A stretch of 64,000 bases of DNA from Chitinophagales bacterium (GTDB taxonomy: Bacteria > Bacteroidota > Bacteroidia > Chitinophagales > LD1). A program made the translations under genes and the position numbers. Of the stretch, positions 49,524-57,394 are shown piece by piece. A model generated the notes under the pieces. That model saw only the letters and a program-made list of their open reading frames with translations. It was not told where the DNA came from and did no database searches. Location of the stretch: the NCBI GenBank assembly GCA_026129525.1, contig JAHCHW010000003.1:146764-210763 (forward strand). The letters run 5' to 3'. Position 1 is the stretch's first letter, and each line of letters opens with the position of its first letter.

Positions 49524-49738
49524 AACATTCGTTTTTGGTTTGCGGAACAATATGCCTTTAAAGACTTATCGGCAAGTGCATGGTTTAATGACTCTTTCTA
49601 AAAGGTAGTTAAACAAGTGGTCATAAATTATGGAGGCTTATTCATCAATAAGACAAAGTATTTTGTCCATGTGGTCAAAATAAATTTCCCACCGTTCAAT
49701 AAAAGTGTACCTTTAAAATACAAGCAAAACACGTATTC

Positions 49739-50146
49739 ATGCAGCGCGACCTTATTTATGTAATTGATGATGATAAAGCCAATGCGTTCCTCAACAAAGT
49801 GATGTTTTCGGATGTAGGGGTAGAGAATGTGAAATCGTTCAGTATGGTGGAGCCTGCATTGGATGAGTTGCGAAGAGTATGCAGCGAGCAGAAATTAGAG
49901 GAGTTTCCTGTTATTATTCTGCTTGACATTAATCTGCCTGTTAAAACAGGTTGGGACTTTTTGGATGAACTTCGTACCCTGCCGTGCAATTTTGCCCCGG
50001 CACCCAAAGTTTTTATTACTTCGAGCAGCGACCACCCGCGCGATGTAAACAAAGCCAAGTCGTACACCGAAGTAACCGACTTTTTACCTAAGCCTATGAC
50101 CGAAGAACTCGCAACCCGTTTGCGCGATCAATACCTCAGGGTTTGA
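49739..50146 (+). CDS. Single-domain response regulator (receiver only)
   Basis: The 135-residue product is a stand-alone receiver domain: D10-D11-D12 in 'YVIDDDKAN', phospho-acceptor Asp in 'IILLDINLPVKTGWDFL', Ser/Thr in 'VFITSSSDHPRD' and Lys in 'DFLPKPM'. No output domain is present, so it may act as a phosphorelay intermediate or through protein contact. No histidine kinase lies beside it. Confidence 0.92.
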   Translation: MQRDLIYVIDDDKANAFLNKVMFSDVGVENVKSFSMVEPALDELRRVCSEQKLEEFPVIILLDINLPVKTGWDFLDELRTLPCNFAPAPKVFITSSSDHPRDVNKAKSYTEVTDFLPKPMTEELATRLRDQYLRV

Positions 50147-50189
50147 AATACCGTCTTAATGTGCAATGTTTGCCCCTCAAATTTCTGCA

Positions 50190-50825
50190 ATGCGGGTTCT
50201 CGTTTTTTCGATTTTACTACTCATGCTGGCTTCCTGTAGCAATAACAACAATATGCTTCCGGTTTACGGCACAAAAATTTACACATCTAAAGTTGTTGAC
50301 GGTAATGAGGTTATAGATAGTGCCGATTATACCATCCCGCCTTTTTCTTTCGTAAATCAGGATAGTGTAGTGGTAAACAACGAAACCGTTAAAGGCAAAA
50401 TTTATGTTGCCGATTTCTTTTTCACATCGTGCCCCAGTATTTGCCCCAAAATGAAAAAGGAGATGCTGCGCGTTTATGAAAAGTATAAAGCAAACAATGA
50501 GGTAATCATTCTCTCTTTTTCAATTGACCCGGCACGCGATACGGTTGCCCGCCTAAAGAACTATTCCGGAAAACTGGGACTTGAAAATTCATCAAAATGG
50601 CACATGCTTACAGGCGAAAAAGATTCTATTTACGCTATAGCTGCCTCATTTTTAGTAAGTGCTGCCGAAGACCCCAACGCGCCCGGTGGGCATGTGCATA
50701 GCGGCAATTTTATTTTGGTTGATAAGCAAAGCCGCTTAAGAGGGTATTATGACGGCACCAAAACCGAAAGCGTAGATAAACTGTTGGGTGATATAGATAT
50801 TCTTTTACAGGAAAAACAGCCGTAG
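50190..50825 (+). CDS. SCO1/SenC-family copper chaperone lipoprotein
   Basis: The ATG at 50190 gives 211 residues with a lipoprotein signal ('LVFSILLLMLASC'). The frame is open to 50166, but the shorter form places the lipobox well. It has the SCO copper motif CPSIC in 'FFFTSCPSICPKMK' and the ligand His in 'PGGHVHSGNFILVDK', within a thioredoxin fold. SCO proteins deliver copper to, or reduce, the CuA site of cytochrome oxidase. It is directly followed by a cytochrome c gene (4 bases), but oxidase subunits are not in the window. Confidence 0.9.
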   Translation: MRVLVFSILLLMLASCSNNNNMLPVYGTKIYTSKVVDGNEVIDSADYTIPPFSFVNQDSVVVNNETVKGKIYVADFFFTSCPSICPKMKKEMLRVYEKYKANNEVIILSFSIDPARDTVARLKNYSGKLGLENSSKWHMLTGEKDSIYAIAASFLVSAAEDPNAPGGHVHSGNFILVDKQSRLRGYYDGTKTESVDKLLGDIDILLQEKQP

Positions 50826-50829
50826 TTAG

Positions 50830-51243
50830 TTGAAAAAGTTGATTCGCTACTTAGCACCTCTCACTATCGTATTGATAGCTGCAATATTTATTTACAATAT
50901 TGTTACAAACGGTTACATTCAGCACCCCGGCAAAACAAGTTACCAGAAGGAGTGCGCCCAGTGCCATGGCGATAAGGGAGAAGGAATAAAATCGCTGATA
51001 CCACCACTGATTGATGCAGACTTTGCCATTCAAAATATTGACTCAATTCCGTGTTGGATAAAGAACGGACTTAATCACCCAATAACCGTTAACGGAAAGT
51101 TATACGACCAGCCCATGTATCCGATTAGCATTGATGAAATTCAAACAGCGAACATCATCAATTATATTTCACGAGAGTTTTTAAAAAACAAAACTGAGGT
51201 AAACTCTGCCTGGGTAAAAGAAAAGTGGAACAACTGCCCTTAA
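50830..51243 (+). CDS. Membrane-anchored mono-haem cytochrome c
   Basis: The 137-residue product begins with a TTG start at 50830, four bases after the SCO stop, and an N-terminal membrane anchor (residues 8-24). It has a haem site CAQCH (42-46) and a likely axial Met in 'YDQPMYPI'. The C-terminus 'VNSAWVKEKWNNCP' is unusual for the family. Placement with SCO suggests a role in electron delivery to an oxidase. Confidence 0.88.
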   Translation: MKKLIRYLAPLTIVLIAAIFIYNIVTNGYIQHPGKTSYQKECAQCHGDKGEGIKSLIPPLIDADFAIQNIDSIPCWIKNGLNHPITVNGKLYDQPMYPISIDEIQTANIINYISREFLKNKTEVNSAWVKEKWNNCP

Positions 51244-51266
51244 ACAGTATTAAATGTAATTCGGGG

Positions 51267-52352
51267 TTAACTTCCCGAGTAAACGCCAACCGGAACTGTA
51301 TGCACCCAACCGAAAATATCTTCCGCCTTGCCCGACTTAATACCGGTTAAGCGCTCTTTCAGTTTGTTGGAAATTTCGCGTCCTTCAATGGGAGGAAGTT
51401 CATAGTTCTCGCCTTTGTAATGAAACTCGCCAATGTGCGAAAGCACTGCTGCAGTTCCGGTACCAAACATATCGTCTAACTTTCCTTCATGGTAAGCATT
51501 GATGATTTCATCCACCGAAATATCGCGCTCCTGTAGCAGATAACCTTCGTTTTCGGCAAGTTGAATAATGCTGTCGCGGGTTACGCCATCAAGTATCGTT
51601 CCTTGGTCAAGACCGGGGGTAATAATAACGCCATCAATAATTACAAAAATGTTCATGGTGCCAATCTCTTGCAGGTATTTGTGGTGAATACCGTCTAACC
51701 ATAAAATTTGGTCGTACCCCATTTTTTGAATTTCGCGGGCTGGCATCATAGCAGCACCGTAGTTACCGGCACATTTTGCAAACCCTACGCCACCCGGAAA
51801 AGCGCGGATGTATTTATCGTGTATAAACACTTTTACAGGGCGGTTATAGTAGGCACCAACAGGGCAAGTAAACATTACAAAACGGAAATGCTCTGCTGCA
51901 CGAATGCCTACAAATTCTTCGGTTGCAAACATGTGCGGACGAACATAAAGGGATGATTCCGGTGCAGAAGGGATCCAGTCTTTATCAATGGTTAGCAATT
52001 TGTCCATAGCTTGCATAAACAAATCTTCGGGCATTTGCGCCATTGCCATGCGATCGGCTGAAATATTAAAGCGGTTAATGTTTTTACTCGGGCGAAACAC
52101 AATAGGATTGCCGTCCTCATCTTTCTCCGCTTTCATTCCTTCAAAAATTGCCTGCCCGTAATGCAACGCAGATAGTGCAGGGTGAATGCTGTACTCGCCA
52201 AACGGAATAATGCGGCAATTGTGCCAGTCACCATCAAAATAATCTGCCATAAACATGTGGTCGGAAAAATGGCGACCGAAGGGAAGGTTATTGAAATCTA
52301 CTTCACCAATGCGCGAACTCTTAACTCTCTCAACTGAAATTTTATAACCCAT
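51267..52352 (-). CDS. ilvE: Branched-chain amino acid aminotransferase
   Basis: The ATG at 52352 gives 361 residues; the open frame extends to 52469, but that part is a poor leader and overlaps the divergent gene. Class IV aminotransferase features: 'HYGQAIFEGMKAEKDEDGNP', PLP lysine in 'GVGFAKCAGNYGAA', and 'GTGTAAVLSHIGEFHYKGEN' near the end. It makes leucine, isoleucine and valine from their keto acids. The group-II type length fits. Confidence 0.95.
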   Translation of the reverse strand: MGYKISVERVKSSRIGEVDFNNLPFGRHFSDHMFMADYFDGDWHNCRIIPFGEYSIHPALSALHYGQAIFEGMKAEKDEDGNPIVFRPSKNINRFNISADRMAMAQMPEDLFMQAMDKLLTIDKDWIPSAPESSLYVRPHMFATEEFVGIRAAEHFRFVMFTCPVGAYYNRPVKVFIHDKYIRAFPGGVGFAKCAGNYGAAMMPAREIQKMGYDQILWLDGIHHKYLQEIGTMNIFVIIDGVIITPGLDQGTILDGVTRDSIIQLAENEGYLLQERDISVDEIINAYHEGKLDDMFGTGTAAVLSHIGEFHYKGENYELPPIEGREISNKLKERLTGIKSGKAEDIFGWVHTVPVGVYSGS

Positions 52353-52454
52353 TTTTTTGAATTTTAGCGTGTGGTTGCGAACAAATATAGCATAATTTGC
52401 GAGGGGCTTTTGCCATGCACATGTATCTTTGAATTTAAACGTTGATAAAAAAGA

Positions 52455-52907
52455 ATGACAAAACTTCAATCGCCTTCATTGATGTTTGAGCGGCAAAAAA
52501 TTTACAAAACCAATTTTGGAGCAAACAATTTGGTTGACGGCAAAAACATTAAAATATTGCTCGTTTACGCTGATTATAAAGAAGATTTAACGGCTTCGCA
52601 AACTGACATGCTGTCAAAACTTGTTACAGCTTGTGGCTTTACTGAAAAGGAAAAATTGTTGATAAATGCAGCGAAAGAAAAAATTTCGCTTGCACAAATT
52701 CAAGCAAATTTTGCTGCTGCTTTAGTGGTTGTTTTCGACAATGTTAAGCTAAGCAACAACATGATTTTACCGGCAAAAAATTTTCCTGTGCAAGTTGGTA
52801 CACAATATCTGCTTTATACAGTTTCAATTGCCAAACTAGAAACCGATAAAGCAGAAAAGGCGCGTTTATGGAGTGCATTACAGGGCGTACTAAAACAACT
52901 GAAATGA
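52455..52907 (+). CDS. Conserved hypothetical protein coupled to rdgB
   Basis: The 150-residue product has no signal peptide. It has 'NIKILLVYADYKEDLTASQT' and 'LVTACGFTEKEKLLINAAKE' near its start and 'VGTQYLLYTVSIAKLETDKA' near its end, suggesting a small alpha/beta fold. Its stop overlaps the rdgB start as ATGA, so the two are co-translated. Whether it is a replication or nucleotide-pool protein is not decidable by eye. Confidence 0.65.
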   Translation: MTKLQSPSLMFERQKIYKTNFGANNLVDGKNIKILLVYADYKEDLTASQTDMLSKLVTACGFTEKEKLLINAAKEKISLAQIQANFAAALVVVFDNVKLSNNMILPAKNFPVQVGTQYLLYTVSIAKLETDKAEKARLWSALQGVLKQLK

Positions 52908-53488
52908 ATTTGATTTTTGCTACTTCTAACGAACATAAGCTAAGCGAAGTTCGCTCTATGTTGCCGGAGGGTATAGCGATAAGCGGCTTAAAAGAAATAG
53001 GCTTTACCGAAGAACTTCCCGAAACACAAAATACGATTGAAGGCAATTCGCTCCAAAAAGCGGAGTATTTATCCAATACATTAAATACTGATTGCTTTGC
53101 TGAAGATACGGGATTGGAAGTAGATGCTTTAAACGGAGAGCCGGGCGTTTATTCGGCACGCTATGCCGGTGAACACGCCACTTTTAATGATAACATAAAC
53201 AAATTGCTTAAAGAGTTAGAAGGTAAAAACAACCGCAAAGCGAGGTTCAAAACTGTAATTACATACTATTCGCAAGGCAAAAGCGTTCAGTTTACGGGTA
53301 TAACTAATGGAGTTATTACGCCAAATAAACGTGGTGATAAAGGCTTTGGTTACGACCCGGTGTTTATACCGGAAGGTTCCGATAAAACATATGCTGAAAT
53401 GACCTTAGAAGAGAAGAACCTTTATAGCCACCGCAAAAAAAGTTTTGAGGGCTTTGCCAACTATTTGAGAAAAAATGCTGTCTTATAG
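52904..53488 (+). CDS. rdgB: XTP/dITP diphosphatase (HAM1 family)
   Basis: The ATG at 52904 gives 194 residues; the open frame extends to 52868 within the previous gene. HAM1/RdgB motifs: 'LIFATSNEHKLSEV', 'DCFAEDTGLEVDALNGEPGV', 'YSARYAGE', 'GDKGFGYDPVFIPEG', 'SHRKKSFEGFANYL'. It removes non-canonical purine triphosphates from the nucleotide pool. It starts on the stop of the upstream hypothetical gene. Confidence 0.96.
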   Translation: MNLIFATSNEHKLSEVRSMLPEGIAISGLKEIGFTEELPETQNTIEGNSLQKAEYLSNTLNTDCFAEDTGLEVDALNGEPGVYSARYAGEHATFNDNINKLLKELEGKNNRKARFKTVITYYSQGKSVQFTGITNGVITPNKRGDKGFGYDPVFIPEGSDKTYAEMTLEEKNLYSHRKKSFEGFANYLRKNAVL

Positions 53489-53540
53489 GCAAATACGTTG
53501 TAAAGCCGTATTTTAGTTTAACCTTTAAAAAACGCTTGGT

Positions 53541-54113
53541 ATGAGTTCAATAACCTATCAGGGCTACACGGAGCAGCAAATAATTGCCGGCTGTGTAGGT
53601 GGTGAGCGTAAATTTCAGCAAATGCTTTACAACATGTTTTCGGGGAAAATGTTTGCTGTTTGTTTGCGGTATGCCGGTGAGTATAACGCAGCACAGGATT
53701 TATTGCAGGAAGGTTTCGTGAAAGTTTTCCGCAACATGGAAAAGTTTCGCGGGGAAGGTTCTTTTGAAGGATGGATAAGACGAATATTCGTGAACACCGC
53801 CATAGAGCATTACCGCAAACAGGTAAATCTTTATGCATTGCACGATAGTGAAGTGAAATACTATGAGCACTACGATACCAACGCCTTGGAATCTTTAAAG
53901 TATGAAGATGTATTAAAGATGATACAGAAGTTGAGCGATGGTTACCGCACTGTGTTTAACCTTTACATTATTGAAGGATATTCGCATAAGGAAATTGGTG
54001 AAATGATGGGGATTTCGGAAGGAACTTCCAAATCGCAGTTGGCAAGAGCGCGCTACCTGCTGCAAAAAATGATTATGCAAAACGGAGAAGTGGCGAAACA
54101 TTCCGCCAACTAA
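53541..54113 (+). CDS. ECF RNA polymerase sigma factor
   Basis: The 190-residue product has sigma region 2 ('LRYAGEYNAAQDLLQEGFVK', 'FEGWIRRIFVNTAIEHYRK') and region 4 ('LSDGYRTVFNLYIIEGYSHK', 'EIGEMMGISEGTSKSQLARA') and no region 3, as in ECF sigma-70 factors. The following gene at 54149 encodes a single-pass membrane protein likely to control it. Confidence 0.94.
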   Translation: MSSITYQGYTEQQIIAGCVGGERKFQQMLYNMFSGKMFAVCLRYAGEYNAAQDLLQEGFVKVFRNMEKFRGEGSFEGWIRRIFVNTAIEHYRKQVNLYALHDSEVKYYEHYDTNALESLKYEDVLKMIQKLSDGYRTVFNLYIIEGYSHKEIGEMMGISEGTSKSQLARARYLLQKMIMQNGEVAKHSAN

Positions 54114-54148
54114 ATCAGTAAAGCAAAGCAAGAGATAAAAGGATAGCT

Positions 54149-54880
54149 ATGGATGATAAATCGTTAAAGAATTTCGACCGCCACATTGAGCAGGTAATGA
54201 ACGAAGGCTCTGTTACCCCCCCCTTTGGCGCATGGAACAGAATAGCAGCAGAATTAGAAGCCGCACCGGCAGCAGGCGTTGCAACTGGTGCTGTAGGTAC
54301 AACAACTCAACCATTGTTTAATACCGGAGCAGTGTTAGGTTTTATTTCCGGTGCGTTGCTAATAGGAACGCTTATTACCGGTTGGTTATTGTACAACAAC
54401 TACAACAATAATTCTATTTCGGTTACACCTGTAGTAAATACAGAGTTGCCTGTTGAAGAAATTGTAACAACAACGCAACCTGTAGCAACTGAACCCGTAT
54501 TGCAAGCACCTGTTGAAGTGAAAACCACACGCATTGTATCAACTACACCTAAAGTTGAAAAATCAGCAACAGAAGTTCCCGCAAAACTTCAAAATAATGA
54601 AGTAGCTGCGCCAACGGTTAAGTTGCCAATGGATAAACAGAAGAATACGGATGAAGTCTATTATTTTCCTCCGGTTGATATAAACACCGGAACACCAACC
54701 GAAAACACTACAGCAACCGCTGATGAAGAAGACGAAGACAATGATGCCGATGAGGTTAAAATTGCTAAGAAAGTTACACAAAGCAGTTCATCGGGCGAGC
54801 GCATTAAGTTCAAAAAGAAGAGAAAGACTAACTGGACTTACGGCAGGCTGAACAAGACAAAGAATAAAAGCAAGTTTTGA
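54149..54880 (+). CDS. Single-pass membrane protein, probable anti-sigma-like partner
   Basis: The 243-residue product has a short cytoplasmic N-terminus ('LKNFDRHIEQVMNEGSVTPP', then 'AWNRIAAELE') of the kind found in Bacteroidota anti-sigma-like proteins, a TM helix (about residues 65-88, 'GFISGALLIGTLITGWLLYN'), and a Thr/Pro/Glu-rich extracytoplasmic region with an acidic patch ('TADEEDEDNDADEV') and a basic C-terminus. It lies 35 bases after the sigma gene. The pairing suggests it binds and inhibits the sigma factor, but no zinc-binding HxxxCxxC motif is present. Confidence 0.7.
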   Translation: MDDKSLKNFDRHIEQVMNEGSVTPPFGAWNRIAAELEAAPAAGVATGAVGTTTQPLFNTGAVLGFISGALLIGTLITGWLLYNNYNNNSISVTPVVNTELPVEEIVTTTQPVATEPVLQAPVEVKTTRIVSTTPKVEKSATEVPAKLQNNEVAAPTVKLPMDKQKNTDEVYYFPPVDINTGTPTENTTATADEEDEDNDADEVKIAKKVTQSSSSGERIKFKKKRKTNWTYGRLNKTKNKSKF

Positions 54881-54887
54881 TTTTCTA

Positions 54888-54913
54888 AGAGTTGATTCCT
54901 TAAATCAACTCTT
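54888..54913. terminator. Hairpin between convergent genes, overlapping the M28 gene end
   Basis: AAGAGTTGATT (54888-54898) and AATCAACTCTT (54903-54913) are exact reverse complements. The right arm covers the stop codon of the minus-strand M28 peptidase (TGA complement at 54905-54907). No long T-run follows, so termination would be bidirectional but weak. Confidence 0.55.
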
Positions 54914-56062
54914 GTCAGCACTTTCAATGTAAGCCATTACTCCCGCTTTTACATATTCCAAACTTTCCGGCTCTATGTTTTCAACTACATCATGGCGGGT
55001 GTGATACGTAAAGTCGTATTCCTTTGCGCTCATACCAATAATAGTTACTGTTGGAATACCAACACGGGCAAAACTTACCGCATCAGTTCCGCCTATAGGC
55101 ACCATTGCCGACTTTAAAGGAATAGATAACGATTTGAAACTTTTCTTTAAACCTGTTATCAATTCGGGGTGGTGTTTTGTGCCGTTCATCAGTTCGTGTT
55201 CAACCACGGCTATCTCCTTTACCAAGCGCACACCGTCAATGTTTATTAAATAGGCGTTCTCTTTTTTCAAACGTTGCTTGTTTGTCTTCGCATAATTTCT
55301 GGAACCGCACAGTCCTCTTTCTTCGCTGCCAAAACTTAAAAAACGAAGCCTTGTGTGCAGCAATGTGCTTTTCCCTCTTTGAGCCGGATGTGCAAAATTT
55401 TTGAAGATATGGTAAGCAATGCTGATACCCGAAAGATTATCCTGCGCACCCGGAACAGCATCATCTGCGTGCATATCCCAATAAACAATCAGAACCGGAC
55501 TAAATATTAAAAATGCCCACCACAGGTAATTGCTGTAACTGAAATCGAGAACAAAAGCAGCTATATTGAATGCCAACTGTAGCCCCATCAGCACGCCTGC
55601 AAGCACCGTTAGTTTAATGCCCCATTCGCCCAATTTGTACCACCATGTGTATTCACGTGTGCTGTCCATGTGCCCGCTAAGGATAATTGTTTGCTTTACC
55701 TCGCCTTGCGGCTCAAGGGTTGCTTCAACATTGGCGGAAGTTTGCTTTTTGCCCGGAAACTTTGTCAGTACATCGCGGTACATCATCAGGTCGAGTATCA
55801 AAAACAAAACGTTAACCGCGGAAAGCACCAAAGCAATTTCAATGCTCACCCAATAAAAAACAAGCGATGCAAAGTATAATGCCACATAGTATTTCAGCTT
55901 GCCGAACCGTGCATCCAAATACTCTTCAAATTCAAGGTAACGAACATCCGTTGTAAATTCTTTGCACTTTTCTTCCATAAAGCGTTGAGCATTTTTCTCT
56001 GCTTCGCTGCCCGCAGGGCGCGGTCCGTGGCGTTCTATAATTTCTGAAATAAGTCCAATCAT
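54905..56062 (-). CDS. M28-family zinc peptidase, membrane-anchored
   Basis: The 385-residue product has 'SGHMDST' (zinc His/Asp), 'AVPGAQDNLSGISIAYHIF' (bridging Asp), 'LSFGSEERGLCGSRNYAK' (catalytic and zinc Glu) and a late His in 'YHTRHD', the M28 metal-site pattern. Four hydrophobic segments occur inside the chain (near residues 57-75, 78-94, 145-170 and 176-198), interrupting the catalytic fold, so the enzyme is polytopic. It is probably an aminopeptidase-like enzyme. Confidence 0.85.
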   Translation of the reverse strand: MIGLISEIIERHGPRPAGSEAEKNAQRFMEEKCKEFTTDVRYLEFEEYLDARFGKLKYYVALYFASLVFYWVSIEIALVLSAVNVLFLILDLMMYRDVLTKFPGKKQTSANVEATLEPQGEVKQTIILSGHMDSTREYTWWYKLGEWGIKLTVLAGVLMGLQLAFNIAAFVLDFSYSNYLWWAFLIFSPVLIVYWDMHADDAVPGAQDNLSGISIAYHIFKNFAHPAQRGKSTLLHTRLRFLSFGSEERGLCGSRNYAKTNKQRLKKENAYLINIDGVRLVKEIAVVEHELMNGTKHHPELITGLKKSFKSLSIPLKSAMVPIGGTDAVSFARVGIPTVTIIGMSAKEYDFTYHTRHDVVENIEPESLEYVKAGVMAYIESADKS

Positions 56063-56194
56063 TATGGCTAACTTAATTAAGTAAGTGTATGAGCCGAAAA
56101 GTAAATTTTATTTTCAAAATCGGGCGGTAGTGTTACTTTGGAGTTACATTGCACCTTTACACAAGGCTATTTTTAAGTGTAAAAAATTGAATAA

Positions 56195-57253
56195 ATGAAA
56201 CAAGGCGTATTGATTTACGGCTGTTACGGCTATACCGGTGAATTGATTAGCCGTTATGCAGCAGAGCGCGGTTTGCAACCAACCTTAGCCGGACGCGATA
56301 AACAAAAGGTAGAAAAACTGGCAGCAGAACTAAAATTGCCATCGTTAGTTTTTGACCTTACCAATGACGCAACCGTGGAGCGCAGCATCAATCCTTTCAA
56401 AGTAGTGCTGCACTGTGCGGGACCCTTTCAGTACACCGCAACACCCATGATAAACGCCTGTATTAAAACAGGCACTCATTATTTGGATATAACCGGTGAG
56501 TACACTGTTTTTGAATCGGCATTTAAACGAAACGAAGAAGCGCAGAAAGCCGGAGTCCTGTTAATGCCCGGTGTTGGGTTCGATGTGGTGCCTTCCGATT
56601 GCTTGTCGTTATACTTAAAAGAACAACTGCCCGATGCGGTTCAATTAGAACTTGCACTGGCACAAAAAGGTGGGAGAATTTCGCATGGAACAGCAATTAC
56701 CGTAACAGAAAATTTAGGGCATAGCTGTATGGTTCGCAGAAACGGCAGCTTAGTGCCTGTTAAGAATGGTTCCCTTTTACGTACTATAACTATTGAGGGG
56801 AAACCACGTGTGGCAGTAGCTATTCCTTGGGGCGATATAGCAACGGCTTATCGCAGTACGGGTATTCCTAACATTACCGTTTACAATTCTGTTCCTAAAA
56901 AGGTTATTGACGGAATGAAGTTGAGTAACTACATCGGTTTTGTTTTTCGTTGGCGTTGGGTAAAAAATTATCTGATAAAAAAAATAAAACAACGCCCTGC
57001 CGGACCAAATGAAACAGAAAGAAAAAATGCTGCATCGTTTATTTGGGGCGAAGTAAAAAATGCTTCGGGCAAAACATATAGTGCAGTTCTTCAACTGCCC
57101 GAAGGATACACCATTACTTACCTTACTGCGGTACGTATTGCCGAATTGGTTATGCAGGGCAATGCTCCAACAGGTGCAAAAACTCCGGCACAGGCGTTTG
57201 GCTGTAATTTTATATTGCAATTTGAAGGAGTAAAGCGAACAGATAGCGTGTAA
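56195..57253 (+). CDS. Saccharopine-dehydrogenase-like (trans-acting enoyl reductase-type) oxidoreductase
   Basis: The 352-residue product starts with a Rossmann fold: 'LIYGCYGYTGELISRYAAER' (GxxGxxG) and 'PTLAGRDKQKVEKLAAELKL'. It continues 'LHCAGPFQYTATPMINACIK', 'HYLDITGEYTVFE' and 'LMPGVGFDVVPSDCLSLYLK'. This layout is that of the saccharopine dehydrogenase NADP-binding family, including mycobacterial trans-acting enoyl reductases. The substrate is unknown. Confidence 0.85.
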   Translation: MKQGVLIYGCYGYTGELISRYAAERGLQPTLAGRDKQKVEKLAAELKLPSLVFDLTNDATVERSINPFKVVLHCAGPFQYTATPMINACIKTGTHYLDITGEYTVFESAFKRNEEAQKAGVLLMPGVGFDVVPSDCLSLYLKEQLPDAVQLELALAQKGGRISHGTAITVTENLGHSCMVRRNGSLVPVKNGSLLRTITIEGKPRVAVAIPWGDIATAYRSTGIPNITVYNSVPKKVIDGMKLSNYIGFVFRWRWVKNYLIKKIKQRPAGPNETERKNAASFIWGEVKNASGKTYSAVLQLPEGYTITYLTAVRIAELVMQGNAPTGAKTPAQAFGCNFILQFEGVKRTDSV

Positions 57254-57394
57254 GCACAGGTATCGTGTAATTCTTAATTGCTTAATGCTCGCTCTTCATC
57301 ACTCATTTTATGAACCATTAGCTAACGTTGCATCCACCCTCGTTTTTTTGTTTTGTAACGAAAAGTTTTATTTGCGCTCCAATCGGAGAGATAT

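Noticed and set aside
52353..52469. Extended start for ilvE
   Set aside because: The extra 39 residues are not typical of the family and lie over the divergent gene's start.
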